From an uncultured Pelagibacteraceae bacterium (lineage in GTDB: Bacteria > Pseudomonadota > Alphaproteobacteria > Pelagibacterales > Pelagibacteraceae): a stretch of 64,000 bases of DNA. Shown here piece by piece: positions 28,006-38,877 of this stretch; position 1 is the first letter of the stretch, and every line of letters begins with the position of its first letter. The stretch spans positions 1 through 64,000 of the forward strand of contig CACFUH010000002.1 of NCBI GenBank assembly GCA_902569415.1, given 5' to 3'. The notes beneath the pieces were generated by a model, which saw only the letters and a list, made by a program, of their open reading frames with translations, was not told the origin of the DNA and searched no databases. A program made the translations under genes and the position numbers.

Positions 28006-28917
28006 TTAATTATTAAATCTTAAGCTTTTTGAGATAGTTCTATTTTTTAAAGTTTTAATATCAATTTCAACACTTTTATCTTCTCTCATATCTTTATTAT
28101 TTTTCCATAAACCAGCAGCCAAATGCATAATTCCAATTTTATAATTTGGTAAATATGGTTCAACAAATATTTTATTTTGTTCATCGTATTTTGGTAATAA
28201 ATTGCTTGCTATCCAATTACAGTTAAGTGGAAGAAATTCTGTTTCAACTTCATCATTATAAACACTCATATTAATTGCCAACCCTTCGGAACCAAAAATT
28301 TTACCTGAACTTAAGGTTACTTTTAAATTTTTCTGCCAGATCTTCCAACATGGAGAATTTTCCTCTAGTGAAAAAACTCCAATATTTATATGTGGTGCGA
28401 ATGCAAGTTTCCTTGCTTTCTCCATTCCAATATTTGAACTCACGGCATGCTTAAAATTTTGAGATTTAATTATTGCAAATTTTCCGAACAACCATTTAAC
28501 TTTAGATAAAATTCTATAGCCAGGTCCAATTGTTTGAGTTATACCCAACTTTCCTTCTTCGCATGCTTTAAAATATAATTCTACTGAAGACCAGTCATGT
28601 ACCCAAGCGTCACAATCAATCCATAGATATTTTTGATAACCTGGAAAATATTTTGGTAAAAAAGCTCTTGATACTTGACTTTTTAACCATTCTTTTTTTC
28701 CAACTTTATGACCTGGAACTTCTATGTCCCATTCCGCTTTTTTTATTTCTTTAACTTTTTTCGAAAGAATACTTTTTTGCTCATTAGACAGACCTGCATC
28801 GAGTATACATATATCAACCTCTTTACCTTCAGGAAATTTTAAAATTGAGTCTACTAATTCATTTAATAAATCAAAATAGTTCGAGTCGGCTAAAGAAACT
28901 ATTGTGTTATTTTTCAT
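28006..28917 (-). CDS. glycosyltransferase-like protein (GT8-like, DxD motif)
   Basis: YLWIDCDAWVHDW (DxD), INIGVFSLEENSPCWKIWQ, GIMHLAAG. Confidence 0.6.
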   Translation of the reverse strand: MKNNTIVSLADSNYFDLLNELVDSILKFPEGKEVDICILDAGLSNEQKSILSKKVKEIKKAEWDIEVPGHKVGKKEWLKSQVSRAFLPKYFPGYQKYLWIDCDAWVHDWSSVELYFKACEEGKLGITQTIGPGYRILSKVKWLFGKFAIIKSQNFKHAVSSNIGMEKARKLAFAPHINIGVFSLEENSPCWKIWQKNLKVTLSSGKIFGSEGLAINMSVYNDEVETEFLPLNCNWIASNLLPKYDEQNKIFVEPYLPNYKIGIMHLAAGLWKNNKDMREDKSVEIDIKTLKNRTISKSLRFNN

Positions 28918-29715
28918 CTATAAAATATCTTCGTGTTCCTCATTTGCAACATTTTGTTCTTTTAAATTTTTATTCAACCTGTTAAAGTGAATAAAACTAA
29001 CCGGTATCATAATAAAATATATCAATCCTGATATTACTATCGCATTAAAAGTATAAATTAACAATAAACCAAAATATAAAACAACAGCAAGTAAAAGAAA
29101 TATAGTCATATTTCTAGGGACTGATATTTTTTTTAATGCATAAGTAGGAACTTTGCTTATCAGTAAAATCGAAACTACTACAAATAATATTGGTACAAAA
29201 AAACTTTGATTAATATTTAAAATTTGAATATCACTTAAACTGTATATTAAAGGCATCAAAACTATTACTCCTCCAGCTGGTGATGGAACTCCTTCAAAGA
29301 AATTATCTCTCCAAGATGGTTCTTTTCCGGTGTTTACATTAAATCTTGCTAGTCTCAAAGCAACACAGACAACATAAATTAAACATATCAGCCAACCAAT
29401 TCTACCAAGCTCATTTAACTTCCAGAAATACATAATAAATGCAGGTGCAACTCCAAAACTAATTACATCGGTTAGTGAGTCTAACTCTTTTCCAACCTTT
29501 GATGTTCCTTGTATAAGCCTTGCAATTCTTCCGTCCAATCCATCAATAATTGCAGCAACTATTATTGCAATAATTGATAAAGTAAATTTTTCGTCCAAAG
29601 CAAATTTTATGGAACTTAGACCAATGCACACTCCAATAAGAGTAAACATATTTGGTAAAATTACTCTTGTCTTTTTGTTGCTTACTAATTTAAAATTTTT
29701 ATTTTGCTGTTCCAT
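28918..29715 (-). CDS. pssA: CDP-diacylglycerol-serine O-phosphatidyltransferase
   Basis: IDGLDGRIARLIQGTSKVGKELDSLTDVISFGVAPAF (CDP-alcohol phosphotransferase motif). Confidence 0.93.
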   Translation of the reverse strand: MEQQNKNFKLVSNKKTRVILPNMFTLIGVCIGLSSIKFALDEKFTLSIIAIIVAAIIDGLDGRIARLIQGTSKVGKELDSLTDVISFGVAPAFIMYFWKLNELGRIGWLICLIYVVCVALRLARFNVNTGKEPSWRDNFFEGVPSPAGGVIVLMPLIYSLSDIQILNINQSFFVPILFVVVSILLISKVPTYALKKISVPRNMTIFLLLAVVLYFGLLLIYTFNAIVISGLIYFIMIPVSFIHFNRLNKNLKEQNVANEEHEDIL

Positions 29716-29718
29716 TTA

Positions 29719-30366
29719 TTATTTTTTTGCTATTAAAGTTTCTCCTGCAATAGTTTTTTGATTAACTTTTACCAATGGTTTATAATTTTCAAAATAAATA
29801 TCAGCCCTACTGCCAAATCTTATCATTCCAATTCTTTCTCCCTGTTTAAGCTCTTGTCCTTCGTGAGATTCATTAACAATTCTTCTAGCAATCAATCCAG
29901 CAATTTGAACTACAATAATATCTTCTCCAGAACTATTTTGAACTTTATAATAATTTCTTTCATTTTCTTCGCTTGCTTTATCAAGAGAAGCATTAAAAAA
30001 TTTTCCAGGTTTATAAACAATTTGTGAAATTTTTCCTGCACAAGGAGTTCTGTTTACATGGCAGTCAAACACATTCATAAAAATACTTATCTTGGTAAAT
30101 TTTTTATTTTCAAGTTCAAGTTCTTTTGGTCCATCTGTTTCAAGCACTTGTAAAACTAACCCATCAGCTGGGCTTGTTAAGTAATTATCGTCATCAATTG
30201 AAACTCTATCAGGATCCCTAAAAAAATAGTAAACCCAAATTGAAAGTACAAAACCAACAAAGCCTAGGAATCCGTGAATAAAATATAAAACAATAGTTGC
30301 AGCTATGAATATAACTAAAAATTTATATCCTTCTGTGTGCATTTTTGGAAAAATTTTGTCTAGCAT
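29719..30366 (-). CDS. psd: phosphatidylserine decarboxylase
   Basis: TSPADGLVLQV, FMNVFDCHVNRTPCAG, GMIRFGSRADIYF. Confidence 0.93.
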   Translation of the reverse strand: MLDKIFPKMHTEGYKFLVIFIAATIVLYFIHGFLGFVGFVLSIWVYYFFRDPDRVSIDDDNYLTSPADGLVLQVLETDGPKELELENKKFTKISIFMNVFDCHVNRTPCAGKISQIVYKPGKFFNASLDKASEENERNYYKVQNSSGEDIIVVQIAGLIARRIVNESHEGQELKQGERIGMIRFGSRADIYFENYKPLVKVNQKTIAGETLIAKK

Positions 30367-30442
30367 ATTTATTTCTTTTGATAATTTTTAGGTTAATATG
30401 TATATAAAAACTCGAAATTCAATTACTTAGATACATCTAAAT

Positions 30443-31657
30443 ATGAGCAAAATTAAGGTAAAAAACCCAATTGTTGAACTTGATGGTGACGAAATGACTA
30501 GAGTCATATGGGAGTTCATCAAAAAAAAATTAATTCTACAATATTTAGATTTGGGGATTGAATATTATGACTTAGGAATGAAAAGCAGAGATGCTACTAA
30601 CGACCAAATAACAATCGATTGTGCAAAAGCAATAAAAAAAAATGGCGTAGGAATTAAATGTGCAACTATCACTCCAGATGAAGCAAGAGTAAAAGAATTT
30701 AATCTAAAAAAAATGTGGAGATCGCCTAATGGAACAATAAGAAATATTTTAGGAGGAACAGTTTTTAGAGAACCAATAATATGTAAAAATATTCCTAAAT
30801 TAGTTCCAAGTTGGACTAATCCGATTTGTATAGGCAGACATGCATTTGGAGATCAGTATAGAGCTACAGATTTTAAAGTTCCAGGTAAAGGAAAATTGGA
30901 ATTAAAATGGACTTCAGAAGATGGAAATGAAAAAAAAGAGTTCGAGGTATTTAATTTTCCAGGACCTGGTGTTGCACTATCAATGTATAACTTGGATCAA
31001 TCAATTAAAGATTTTGCTAGAGCTTGTATGAATTATGGTCTTAATAGAAAATGGCCTGTTTATCTTTCAACAAAAAATACGATATTAAAAAATTATGATG
31101 GTCGATTTAAAGATTTGTTCCAAGAAGTTTTTGATAAAGAATTTAAAGATAAATTTAAAGAAAGAGAGATAACTTATGAGCATAGGCTTATAGATGACAT
31201 GGTCGCATGCGCTATGAAATGGAATGGAAACTATATTTGGGCCTGTAAAAATTATGATGGAGATGTACAATCTGATACAGTTGCACAAGGATTTGGTTCT
31301 TTGGGTCTTATGAGTAGTGTTTTAATGACACCTGATGGAAATACTATAGAAGCTGAAGCTGCACACGGAACTGTTACTAGACATTACAGGCTACACCAGC
31401 AAGGAAAAGAAACTTCAACAAACCCCATAGCATCTATATTTGCATGGGCGAGAGGTCTTTATCACAGGGGAAAAATGGATAATAACGAAGAACTTAAAAA
31501 GTTCGTAAAAACTTTAGAAAAAGTTTGTATTGAAACAGTTGAAAGTGGCTTAATGACAAAAGATTTAGCAATTCTGGTTGGACCTTCGAGCAAATATCTT
31601 ACAACAAATCAATTTCTAGATGTAATTGATGGAAATCTTAAAAATAAGCTAAATTAA
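30443..31657 (+). CDS. icd: NADP-dependent isocitrate dehydrogenase
   Basis: [49 protein letters not shown]. Confidence 0.95.
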   Translation: MSKIKVKNPIVELDGDEMTRVIWEFIKKKLILQYLDLGIEYYDLGMKSRDATNDQITIDCAKAIKKNGVGIKCATITPDEARVKEFNLKKMWRSPNGTIRNILGGTVFREPIICKNIPKLVPSWTNPICIGRHAFGDQYRATDFKVPGKGKLELKWTSEDGNEKKEFEVFNFPGPGVALSMYNLDQSIKDFARACMNYGLNRKWPVYLSTKNTILKNYDGRFKDLFQEVFDKEFKDKFKEREITYEHRLIDDMVACAMKWNGNYIWACKNYDGDVQSDTVAQGFGSLGLMSSVLMTPDGNTIEAEAAHGTVTRHYRLHQQGKETSTNPIASIFAWARGLYHRGKMDNNEELKKFVKTLEKVCIETVESGLMTKDLAILVGPSSKYLTTNQFLDVIDGNLKNKLN

Positions 31658-34315
31658 AGATTTAATTTTATTGATAGCATTATCAATTTTGGAACTATCA
31701 ATTCCACCTGCTTGAGCAAAATCAGACCTTCCTCCTCCACCTTTTCCTCCAATAATTTCAGATCCAATTTTAACTAATTTAACTGCATCATATTTTTTTG
31801 TAAGATTTTCAGTAACACCAATTGCTAATCCAATTTTTTCATCCTTAATTGCAAAAATGACTATAACACCTTCGGTTAGTTCTTTTTTTCCATTATCAAC
31901 TAGTTTTCTTAAATCTTTAGGAGGTAAATCAATTACTTTTTGAAATCTAACTTTGATATTATTTATAGTTTCATCATTAATGATATTTTTTGATTTATCG
32001 CTTAAAGTTGATTTGACCAAAAGTTGCTCATAATGTCTTGTTAAGTCTTTAATTAAAGTTTGATGATTATCATCAGTAATATTGGGTTTTCCTCCTAATT
32101 TAATTATTTTTTGAGATAAATCTTTAATTGTTTCTTCAATTTTCTCATTTTCAAGGTCACTAAGTTTTTCCTTTTTATTTAAATATTCTTGTAGCTGTTT
32201 ATCCCTTAAAGCTTCAACTCTTCTCACTCCTGCTGCTATAGAAGATTGGCTAATAATTTTAAATTTTCCTATATCGCCTGTATTTCTTACATGAGTTCCA
32301 CCACACAATTCTGTTGAAAAATAACGGTCTTTTTCACTACCCATTGATAAAACTCTAACTTCATCTCCATATTTTTCACCAAAAAGGGCTAATGCACCGT
32401 TATCAACAGCTTCTTTTGGGGTCATAATTCTTGTTTTTACTTCGGATTTTTTTTCAACCATTGAATTTACAAAATTTTCAATTTTTTTTATTTCATCATT
32501 CGAAATGGGCTTCATATGACTAAAATCAAATCTTAATCTATCTGGTTCAACTAAGGATCCTTTTTGAGTAACGTGATTACCAAGAACTCTTCTCAATGAC
32601 TCATGTAATAAGTGAGTTGCGGAATGATAAGCTCTAACATCGTTTCTTCTATTTATATCAATTTTCATTTCAACATTATCATTCACTTTAATAGAACCTT
32701 TAGTTACTCTGCCATAATGAACAAATAAGTCTCCTAGCTGCTTTTGAACATCATGTACTTCAAATTTAAAATCTACAGAGGTAATTTCTCCTGTATCTCC
32801 AACTTGGCCTCCAGATTCTCCATAAAAAGGTGTTTGATTTGTAATTATCATACCTTCATCATTATTGGATAAGCTTTTTACTTCTTTGTTATCTTTTAAT
32901 AACGATAAAATCTTTCCTTCAGCATGATCAGTTTCATAACCTAAAAATTCTGATGGGCCTAATCTATCCTTAATTTCAAACCATATCTTATTGACTGAAC
33001 TATCGCCTGACCCTTTCCAATTTTTCTTAGCAAGTTCTTTGCTTTCATTCATTAAAGTTTTAAATTTTTTATTATCTATTTTTAATGACTTATTTTTTAA
33101 AATATCTTCAGTTAAGTCTAGAGGAAATCCATAAGTATCATATAATTTAAAAGCTACTTCACCAGGTAAAACTTTATCGATTTTTGAAATTTCATCATTT
33201 AGAATTTTCATCCCTCTTTCTAATAAAACTAAAAATTTTTCTTCTTCTGTTTTTAAAGTTTCTTTAATTAAAGACTCTGCTCTTACAAGTTCAGGATAAT
33301 TTCCTGACATCTCATCCATTAAAGTTTTAAAAATATTATAAAAAATTGGTTGTTTCGATCCTAGTAAATGAGAATGTCTCATCCCTCTTCTCATAATTCT
33401 TCTTAATACATAGCCTCTTCCTTCGTTTGATGGTAAGACACCTTCTGCAATTAAAAACGAACTTGCTCTCAAATGATCTGCTATTACTCTAAAACTAGAA
33501 ACATTTTTTTGATCAGGTTTAACTTTAGCTGCTTCTGAAATTGAATTTATTAATTTTTTAAAATGATCTGTTTCATAATTATCATGTGTGCCTTGTAGTA
33601 AGGCTGCAATTCTTTCCAAACCCATTCCTGTATCAACAGAAGGTTTTGGTAAATTTATTCTTTTTTCTTTAGAAATTTGTTCAAATTGCATAAATACTAA
33701 ATTCCAAATTTCAATATATCTATCTCCATCTTGGTCTTTTGTGCCAGGCAATCCACCTTTTAAATGGTCACCATGATCATAGAATATTTCTGAACAAGGG
33801 CCACAAGGTCCTGTTTCACCCATCGACCAAAAATTATCTGATGTTGCAATCTTTATAATTTTATCTTCTCCTAGTCCTGTTACTTTTTTCCAAAGATTAA
33901 GTGCTTCTTCATCTTCGTTAAAAACTGTGAAATAAAGCCTATTTTTGTCTAAACCAAAGTCTTTGGTTACTAAATTCCAAGCTAGTTCAATTGCTCTTTC
34001 TTTAAAATAATCTCCAAATGAAAAATTTCCAAGCATCTCAAAAAATGTATGGTGCCTTGGTGTATAGCCAACATTTTCAAGGTCATTATGTTTTCCTCCA
34101 GCTCTTACGCACTTTTGGGATGTGGTTGCTGTTTTATAATCTCTTTTTTCTAACCCAGTAAAAACATTTTTAAATTGAACCATTCCTGAATTTGCAAACA
34201 TTAATGTTGGGTCGTTATTAGGAACTAAGTTACTAGAATCCACAATTTTGTGACCATTCTTCTCAAAATATTTGAGAAAAGTACTTCTTATTTCATTAAG
34301 TGTTTTGTCTGCCAT
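31649..34315 (-). CDS. alaS: alanyl-tRNA synthetase
   Basis: [59 protein letters not shown]. Confidence 0.97.
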   Translation of the reverse strand: MADKTLNEIRSTFLKYFEKNGHKIVDSSNLVPNNDPTLMFANSGMVQFKNVFTGLEKRDYKTATTSQKCVRAGGKHNDLENVGYTPRHHTFFEMLGNFSFGDYFKERAIELAWNLVTKDFGLDKNRLYFTVFNEDEEALNLWKKVTGLGEDKIIKIATSDNFWSMGETGPCGPCSEIFYDHGDHLKGGLPGTKDQDGDRYIEIWNLVFMQFEQISKEKRINLPKPSVDTGMGLERIAALLQGTHDNYETDHFKKLINSISEAAKVKPDQKNVSSFRVIADHLRASSFLIAEGVLPSNEGRGYVLRRIMRRGMRHSHLLGSKQPIFYNIFKTLMDEMSGNYPELVRAESLIKETLKTEEEKFLVLLERGMKILNDEISKIDKVLPGEVAFKLYDTYGFPLDLTEDILKNKSLKIDNKKFKTLMNESKELAKKNWKGSGDSSVNKIWFEIKDRLGPSEFLGYETDHAEGKILSLLKDNKEVKSLSNNDEGMIITNQTPFYGESGGQVGDTGEITSVDFKFEVHDVQKQLGDLFVHYGRVTKGSIKVNDNVEMKIDINRRNDVRAYHSATHLLHESLRRVLGNHVTQKGSLVEPDRLRFDFSHMKPISNDEIKKIENFVNSMVEKKSEVKTRIMTPKEAVDNGALALFGEKYGDEVRVLSMGSEKDRYFSTELCGGTHVRNTGDIGKFKIISQSSIAAGVRRVEALRDKQLQEYLNKKEKLSDLENEKIEETIKDLSQKIIKLGGKPNITDDNHQTLIKDLTRHYEQLLVKSTLSDKSKNIINDETINNIKVRFQKVIDLPPKDLRKLVDNGKKELTEGVIVIFAIKDEKIGLAIGVTENLTKKYDAVKLVKIGSEIIGGKGGGGRSDFAQAGGIDSSKIDNAINKIKSLI

Positions 34316-34364
34316 ATTTCTAAAATACAGCTTTTTTATATGATGTCTATATATCTATAGGGAA

Positions 34365-34390
34365 AAAAGGCGCCCAAAAGAGCGCCTTTT
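34365..34390 (-). terminator. intrinsic terminator downstream of recA
   Basis: AAAAGGCGC...GCGCCTTTT: 9-bp perfect stem with minus-strand T tract. Confidence 0.85.
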
Positions 34391-34409
34391 AATAACTAAA
34401 AGTTATATG

Positions 34410-35525
34410 CTAATTTTTTTTCGTAGGTACTTCCTCTGGAGATTCTACTTTTTCTTTCTCAATCGGATTACCTTCAATTTTTTTAGAAATAAGACCAGCT
34501 TTTTCTCTTATTGCCATTTCTATTTCTGCTGCAGCCTTAGGATTTTGTTCAAGGAATAATTTTGCATTTTCTTTTCCTTGACCAATTTTTTCTCCCTTGT
34601 AGGCATACCAAGCACCTGATTTTTCAACTATGTCTGCTTTTGCTCCAAGATCAATCAGTTCTCCAGTTTTACTTATTCCTTTTCCATACATTAGGTCAAA
34701 TTCAACTACCTTAAATGGTGGTGCAACTTTATTTTTAACAACTTTTACTCTAGTTGCATTTCCAATAATTTCTTCTTTATCTTTGATGGCACCTATTCTT
34801 CTTATATCCATTCTAACTGATGAATAAAATTTCAGTGCATTTCCTCCTGAGGTTGTTTCTGGACTTCCAAACATTACACCAATTTTCATTCTAATTTGGT
34901 TAATGAAAATAACCATTGTATTTGTTCTTGAAACTGAACCAGTTAGTTTTCTTAATGCCTGACTCATTAATCTTGATTGAAGGCCTACATGATGATCTCC
35001 CATTTCCCCTTCAATTTCAGCTCTTGGTGTTAATGCTGCAACAGAATCAACCACAATAACTGACATTGATCCTGATTTAATTAAAGTATCAGTGATTTCT
35101 AAAGCTTGTTCACCAGTATCTGGTTGAGAAATTAATAACTCTTCAGTATCAACACCTAATTTTTTTGCATAAACTGGATCTAATGCGTGCTCTGCATCAA
35201 CAAATCCACAAATACCACCAGCTTTTTGTGCTTCTGCTATAACTTGCAAAGCTAGCGTTGTTTTTCCAGATGATTCTGGTCCATAAATTTCAATAATTCT
35301 TCCCTTTGGCAATCCACCTATTCCAAGTGCAAGGTCTAAACTTAATGACCCTGTTGAAACAGACTCAACATCCATAGCTTTTTGTTGGCCTAACTTCATT
35401 ACAGAACCTTTTCCAAAATTATCTGTAATTTGGCTAATTGCTGCTTCTAGAGATTTATTTTTTTCTTTGTTTTCCAATTCTTTATCTTTAGTGGATTTCA
35501 CCACTTTTAAGTTATTTTTAGTCAT
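34410..35525 (-). CDS. recA: recombinase RecA
   Basis: [48 protein letters not shown]. Confidence 0.98.
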   Translation of the reverse strand: MTKNNLKVVKSTKDKELENKEKNKSLEAAISQITDNFGKGSVMKLGQQKAMDVESVSTGSLSLDLALGIGGLPKGRIIEIYGPESSGKTTLALQVIAEAQKAGGICGFVDAEHALDPVYAKKLGVDTEELLISQPDTGEQALEITDTLIKSGSMSVIVVDSVAALTPRAEIEGEMGDHHVGLQSRLMSQALRKLTGSVSRTNTMVIFINQIRMKIGVMFGSPETTSGGNALKFYSSVRMDIRRIGAIKDKEEIIGNATRVKVVKNKVAPPFKVVEFDLMYGKGISKTGELIDLGAKADIVEKSGAWYAYKGEKIGQGKENAKLFLEQNPKAAAEIEMAIREKAGLISKKIEGNPIEKEKVESPEEVPTKKN

Positions 35526-35574
35526 TTTTTGCCTTTTTTTTTACGTTTTTTAACAGTCGAATCATGTTTTAAAT

Positions 35575-35589
35575 GTACACATTTTGTTC
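35575..35589 (-). promoter_or_regulatory. candidate SOS/LexA operator upstream of recA
   Basis: Minus strand GAAC-AAAATGT-GTAC, one mismatch to GAACN7GAAC, 50 nt upstream of the recA start. Confidence 0.5.
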
Positions 35590-35633
35590 TCATTAGCAAT
35601 AAAAATGTTTGTTTAGCTCAAAAAAACCGCAAT

Positions 35634-36929
35634 TTATTTGATTTTTAAATAGTCGCTATTAAGCAAACCTATTGATTTTAAAAGATTGAATTGGGAAAGA
35701 AGATAGTTTCTTTCTGAATTAGCTAATGAAATTTGAGCATTTAACAAAAAAGAATTTGATTGGATAACTTCTAGAGTTGTTCTTCCAACACCACTTTCAT
35801 ACTCTGCAGTAATTCCTTCATTTGCTATTTCTGCCGCTTTAACTTGTAGTTCAACTGAATTTAATAAACTTTTGCTAGATTGAAAATTTGACCAAGCACT
35901 TGCAACATTTGTATCATTTATCTTAGTTGTATTATTTAAAAGTAATCTTTTTCTAGTTTGCAAATTTTGTTTTTTGTTATAGGTAGCTCTATTTTTGCCT
36001 CCTGAATAAAAAGGCCAAGATACTGTTGCCTTTAAAATATCTTTTTCTCTTTCATCGTAAGTAGAGCTTAGATCTTCGCTATAAGATCTTTCAAAAGATA
36101 ATTTAGCAGTTGGCGATAAATCAGATTTTGCAATTATTGTATCTTTTTCTGATTGTTCGTACTCTAATTTAGAAATTGTTAAGTCAGGATTATTTTTTTT
36201 TGATAATTCAATTGCTGAATTTAAACTACTTGGCATTATAAAATTTAATGTTGAATTTTTAACTAATGATTTTGAGTTGGTTAGTGGTCCAATAATATTT
36301 TCATAATTTAATTTACTTGTTAAAACTTCATTTTCAGATTGAATAAGTCTTGCTTGAGCTTCAGCTAAAGAAGATTCTGATTGAGCAACATCTGAAAGTG
36401 TAACTTGGCCTCTTTCAAGTCTAATGCTATCTGTCTCAACCTGTCTTTCCAATAAATTAACATTTGCTTTATTAATTTCAAATTTTTCATTCGCTAAAAT
36501 AAGACCTGTATAAGCTTCTATAGCTTTATATAAAATATCTTGTTCTTTTTTTAATAATTTTGCTTTTGCAAGACTAATTCCAATTATATTTTTTTCATTT
36601 TGAGCGCTTCTTCCAAAATCAATCAATGTTTGTTCTATAGTTATAGAAGTTGATAGAGGGTCTACATCTGTAATAGACGCATCTCCTCCGGATTGATTGG
36701 TTAATTTATTTGTATTCTCTTGACTTTTGCTTCCACTCAAAGTTAGAGTTGGAAGATATTCTCCTTTAGAAATATTTAAATCTTCTTCAGAAACTTTAAT
36801 ATTCTCTCTTTCAGCATTTAATTCAGGATTATTTTTATAAGCTTGAGTGAGAGCCTCGGTAAGTGTAATTGCATACACTTGTGGCACAAAGAAAATTAAT
36901 GAAATTATAATTAAAATTGCTTTTTTCAT
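35634..36929 (-). CDS. tolC: TolC family outer membrane efflux protein
   Basis: Signal peptide; TLTEALTQAYKNNPELNAERENIKVSEEDL; IEQTLIDFGRS; GVGRTTLEVIQSNSFLLNAQISLANSERNY. Confidence 0.92.
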   Translation of the reverse strand: MKKAILIIISLIFFVPQVYAITLTEALTQAYKNNPELNAERENIKVSEEDLNISKGEYLPTLTLSGSKSQENTNKLTNQSGGDASITDVDPLSTSITIEQTLIDFGRSAQNEKNIIGISLAKAKLLKKEQDILYKAIEAYTGLILANEKFEINKANVNLLERQVETDSIRLERGQVTLSDVAQSESSLAEAQARLIQSENEVLTSKLNYENIIGPLTNSKSLVKNSTLNFIMPSSLNSAIELSKKNNPDLTISKLEYEQSEKDTIIAKSDLSPTAKLSFERSYSEDLSSTYDEREKDILKATVSWPFYSGGKNRATYNKKQNLQTRKRLLLNNTTKINDTNVASAWSNFQSSKSLLNSVELQVKAAEIANEGITAEYESGVGRTTLEVIQSNSFLLNAQISLANSERNYLLSQFNLLKSIGLLNSDYLKIK

Positions 36930-37853
36930 TTATTTAAATTTAATTGAGTTTATTTGATGATTACTATTTAATTTCATTATAATCGAGGCATATTTTGGCA
37001 CATCTTTAAACATGTTTTGGGTAATTCTTTGGTATGTTTGCATAAAATTTATTATATCACCTCTATTCATAATTCTTAAATTTCTTTTATTTTTTGATTT
37101 TAACCAAAGTGTTTTTTCCTGTTTTATTCTCCATTTTTGAAGCATTTTAAAATTATTAGCTTTAAGATAAATTATTTCATTAATTTGTTTAAACAATTTT
37201 TTATAATGTGTTTTCAATTGAATATTAACATAATTTCTCCAAACTAAATCTGGATCTTCTCTTTTTTCTAAGGAATTTATTGATCTAACAAGCTCTGATT
37301 TTTTTTGAGCTTTTGCACCAACACACCAGCCTTCAAAAATTATTACATCTGGTCTTGAATTAATTTTATACCATAACTTTTTGTTATATCTATCATCTTT
37401 AGATTTATCAAATTTTGGTAATCTTAGTTTGCTAAATTTTTTATTTTTAATTTTTTTAAAGAATTCATAAATAATTCTATAATCATGAGTCCCTGGCGCT
37501 CCTCTTGTAATTAATAAAGGGTGTTTTGTAATTGACAATTTTATTCTATCTTTTCTGGTTTTGTAAAAATCATCAATAGAAACTTGAAAAACTTTAAGTT
37601 TAAAATATTTTCTTAGTATTAAGGTTATTATCGAAGTGATTGTAGTCTTTCCTGTGCCTTGGCCACCAGATAAACCAATAATCAATGGGGATTTTTTTTT
37701 TGATTTTTTTTTAATCCAAAAGCTCAAAGGTATTAAATAAGATTTGAGCATATTATTTTTGTTTTTAAATTTATTTTTTTTTGTTTCTTGTAAATTTATA
37801 AATTTAAAACAATCATTCTTTACTTTCTTATAACACTCGTCAATTGGATGCAT
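36930..37853 (-). CDS. P-loop kinase, probable D-glycerate 3-kinase
   Basis: IIGLSGGQGTGKTT, VSIDDFYKTRKDR, RGAPGTHD, VIIFEGWCVGA. Confidence 0.82.
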   Translation of the reverse strand: MHPIDECYKKVKNDCFKFINLQETKKNKFKNKNNMLKSYLIPLSFWIKKKSKKKSPLIIGLSGGQGTGKTTITSIITLILRKYFKLKVFQVSIDDFYKTRKDRIKLSITKHPLLITRGAPGTHDYRIIYEFFKKIKNKKFSKLRLPKFDKSKDDRYNKKLWYKINSRPDVIIFEGWCVGAKAQKKSELVRSINSLEKREDPDLVWRNYVNIQLKTHYKKLFKQINEIIYLKANNFKMLQKWRIKQEKTLWLKSKNKRNLRIMNRGDIINFMQTYQRITQNMFKDVPKYASIIMKLNSNHQINSIKFK

Positions 37854-37860
37854 ATAAAAA

Positions 37861-38229
37861 TTATTTTTTTTGATCTAAGGGATGGTTTGCTCCATCATTA
37901 ACTGGAACATTTTCTATCTCGAATGGTTTTATACCATCAATGCAAGCAATATTTACACCGTAAATTTTTGGATTACTTCTTGGTCTGTTATGAGTGTGAA
38001 TGCCACAAATTTTACAAAAATAATGCTGAGCAGTTTTTGTTTTAAATTGATAAAGTGTTAAAAGATCTTCCCCTTTAACTAGTTTAAAATCATCTGGCCC
38101 GATAACTCCTATAATATATCCTTTTCTTTTACAGATAGAACAATTACAACGCATAATCTTTTCAAATCCTTTTTCTGGAACGTTTACTTCTGCTTGTACC
38201 CCTTCACAATGGCATGTTAATTTTCTCAT
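37861..38229 (-). CDS. GFA-domain (glutathione-dependent formaldehyde-activating-like) zinc protein
   Basis: CHCEG...CNCSICKRKGY...HYFCKICGIHTHNRPRS. Confidence 0.88.
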   Translation of the reverse strand: MRKLTCHCEGVQAEVNVPEKGFEKIMRCNCSICKRKGYIIGVIGPDDFKLVKGEDLLTLYQFKTKTAQHYFCKICGIHTHNRPRSNPKIYGVNIACIDGIKPFEIENVPVNDGANHPLDQKK

Positions 38230-38250
38230 TTATTTTTCTCCCTTAATTTT

Positions 38251-38706
38251 TTATAAACCTTTTCTAAAGTCCCATGGATATTTAAAAGTCATTGACCACA
38301 TCCCTAGTTTGTTTGTTTTTGCAAAATCTTCATCTTTAACAAATTTTGTTGAATATTTTCTATAAGCAAAAGCATAGCCACTTCTTACTAAAAATTTTGA
38401 CAAGCTTTCACCTTTAACAAAACATTCTGCTAGAGTTCTTTTGTAAAAATCCTTTTCTTTACCAATGCATACAGGTGTATTATTACCAATCTTTTTAACT
38501 AGAAGCATCTTTGCAAGCATACCACAACCTACTTCTTCGTTGTCTTTCAAACAAGTTTGTTTTAACTCTGGTGTATCAATTCCTGAAAAACGTATTTTTT
38601 CTCCATTTAGAATAATTGTGTCACCATCAATAACTCTGAGACTTTTTGCTGAAGCAATGCCGCTCCATAACAGGCTCAGAACTATTATTCCTATAAGTTT
38701 TTTCAT
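38251..38706 (-). CDS. thermonuclease/SNase-like secreted nuclease
   Basis: VIDGDTIILNGEKIRFSGIDTPELKQTC, CFVKGESLSKFLVRSGYAFAYRKYS; start placed at MKKLIGIIVLSLLW (signal peptide), not the track start 38772. Confidence 0.85.
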   Translation of the reverse strand: MKKLIGIIVLSLLWSGIASAKSLRVIDGDTIILNGEKIRFSGIDTPELKQTCLKDNEEVGCGMLAKMLLVKKIGNNTPVCIGKEKDFYKRTLAECFVKGESLSKFLVRSGYAFAYRKYSTKFVKDEDFAKTNKLGMWSMTFKYPWDFRKGL

Positions 38707-38779
38707 ATTCGGTATGGGGTTTAAACTATCCTTGGTTAAAGTTATCCACAAGGCCACAAAATGTAGTTTCAATGTTCAC

Positions 38780-38801
38780 CTTTTGATTCACTTTTGATTC
38801 A
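38780..38801. repeat. perfect tandem 11-mer (CTTTTGATTCA x2)
   Basis: Direct reading of CTTTTGATTCACTTTTGATTCA in the nuclease/umuD divergent spacer. Confidence 0.9.
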
Positions 38802-38826
38802 CTTCCAGACTCAAAATACAACCTGA

Positions 38827-38873
38827 TTGACACTACTGAATAACTTATATATTAATTAGAACAAAAGAAGAAC
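38827..38873 (+). promoter_or_regulatory. umuD promoter with SOS box
   Basis: TTGACA at 38827-38832; AT-rich -10 region (TATATT/TATTAA) at 38848-38855; exact GAAC-AAAAGAA-GAAC at 38859-38873; umuD ATG at 38878. Confidence 0.7.
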
Positions 38874-38877
38874 ATTT

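Noticed and set aside
38465-38797. 110-aa plus-strand ORF
   Set aside because: Antisense to the nuclease and running into the spacer; no domain-like features.
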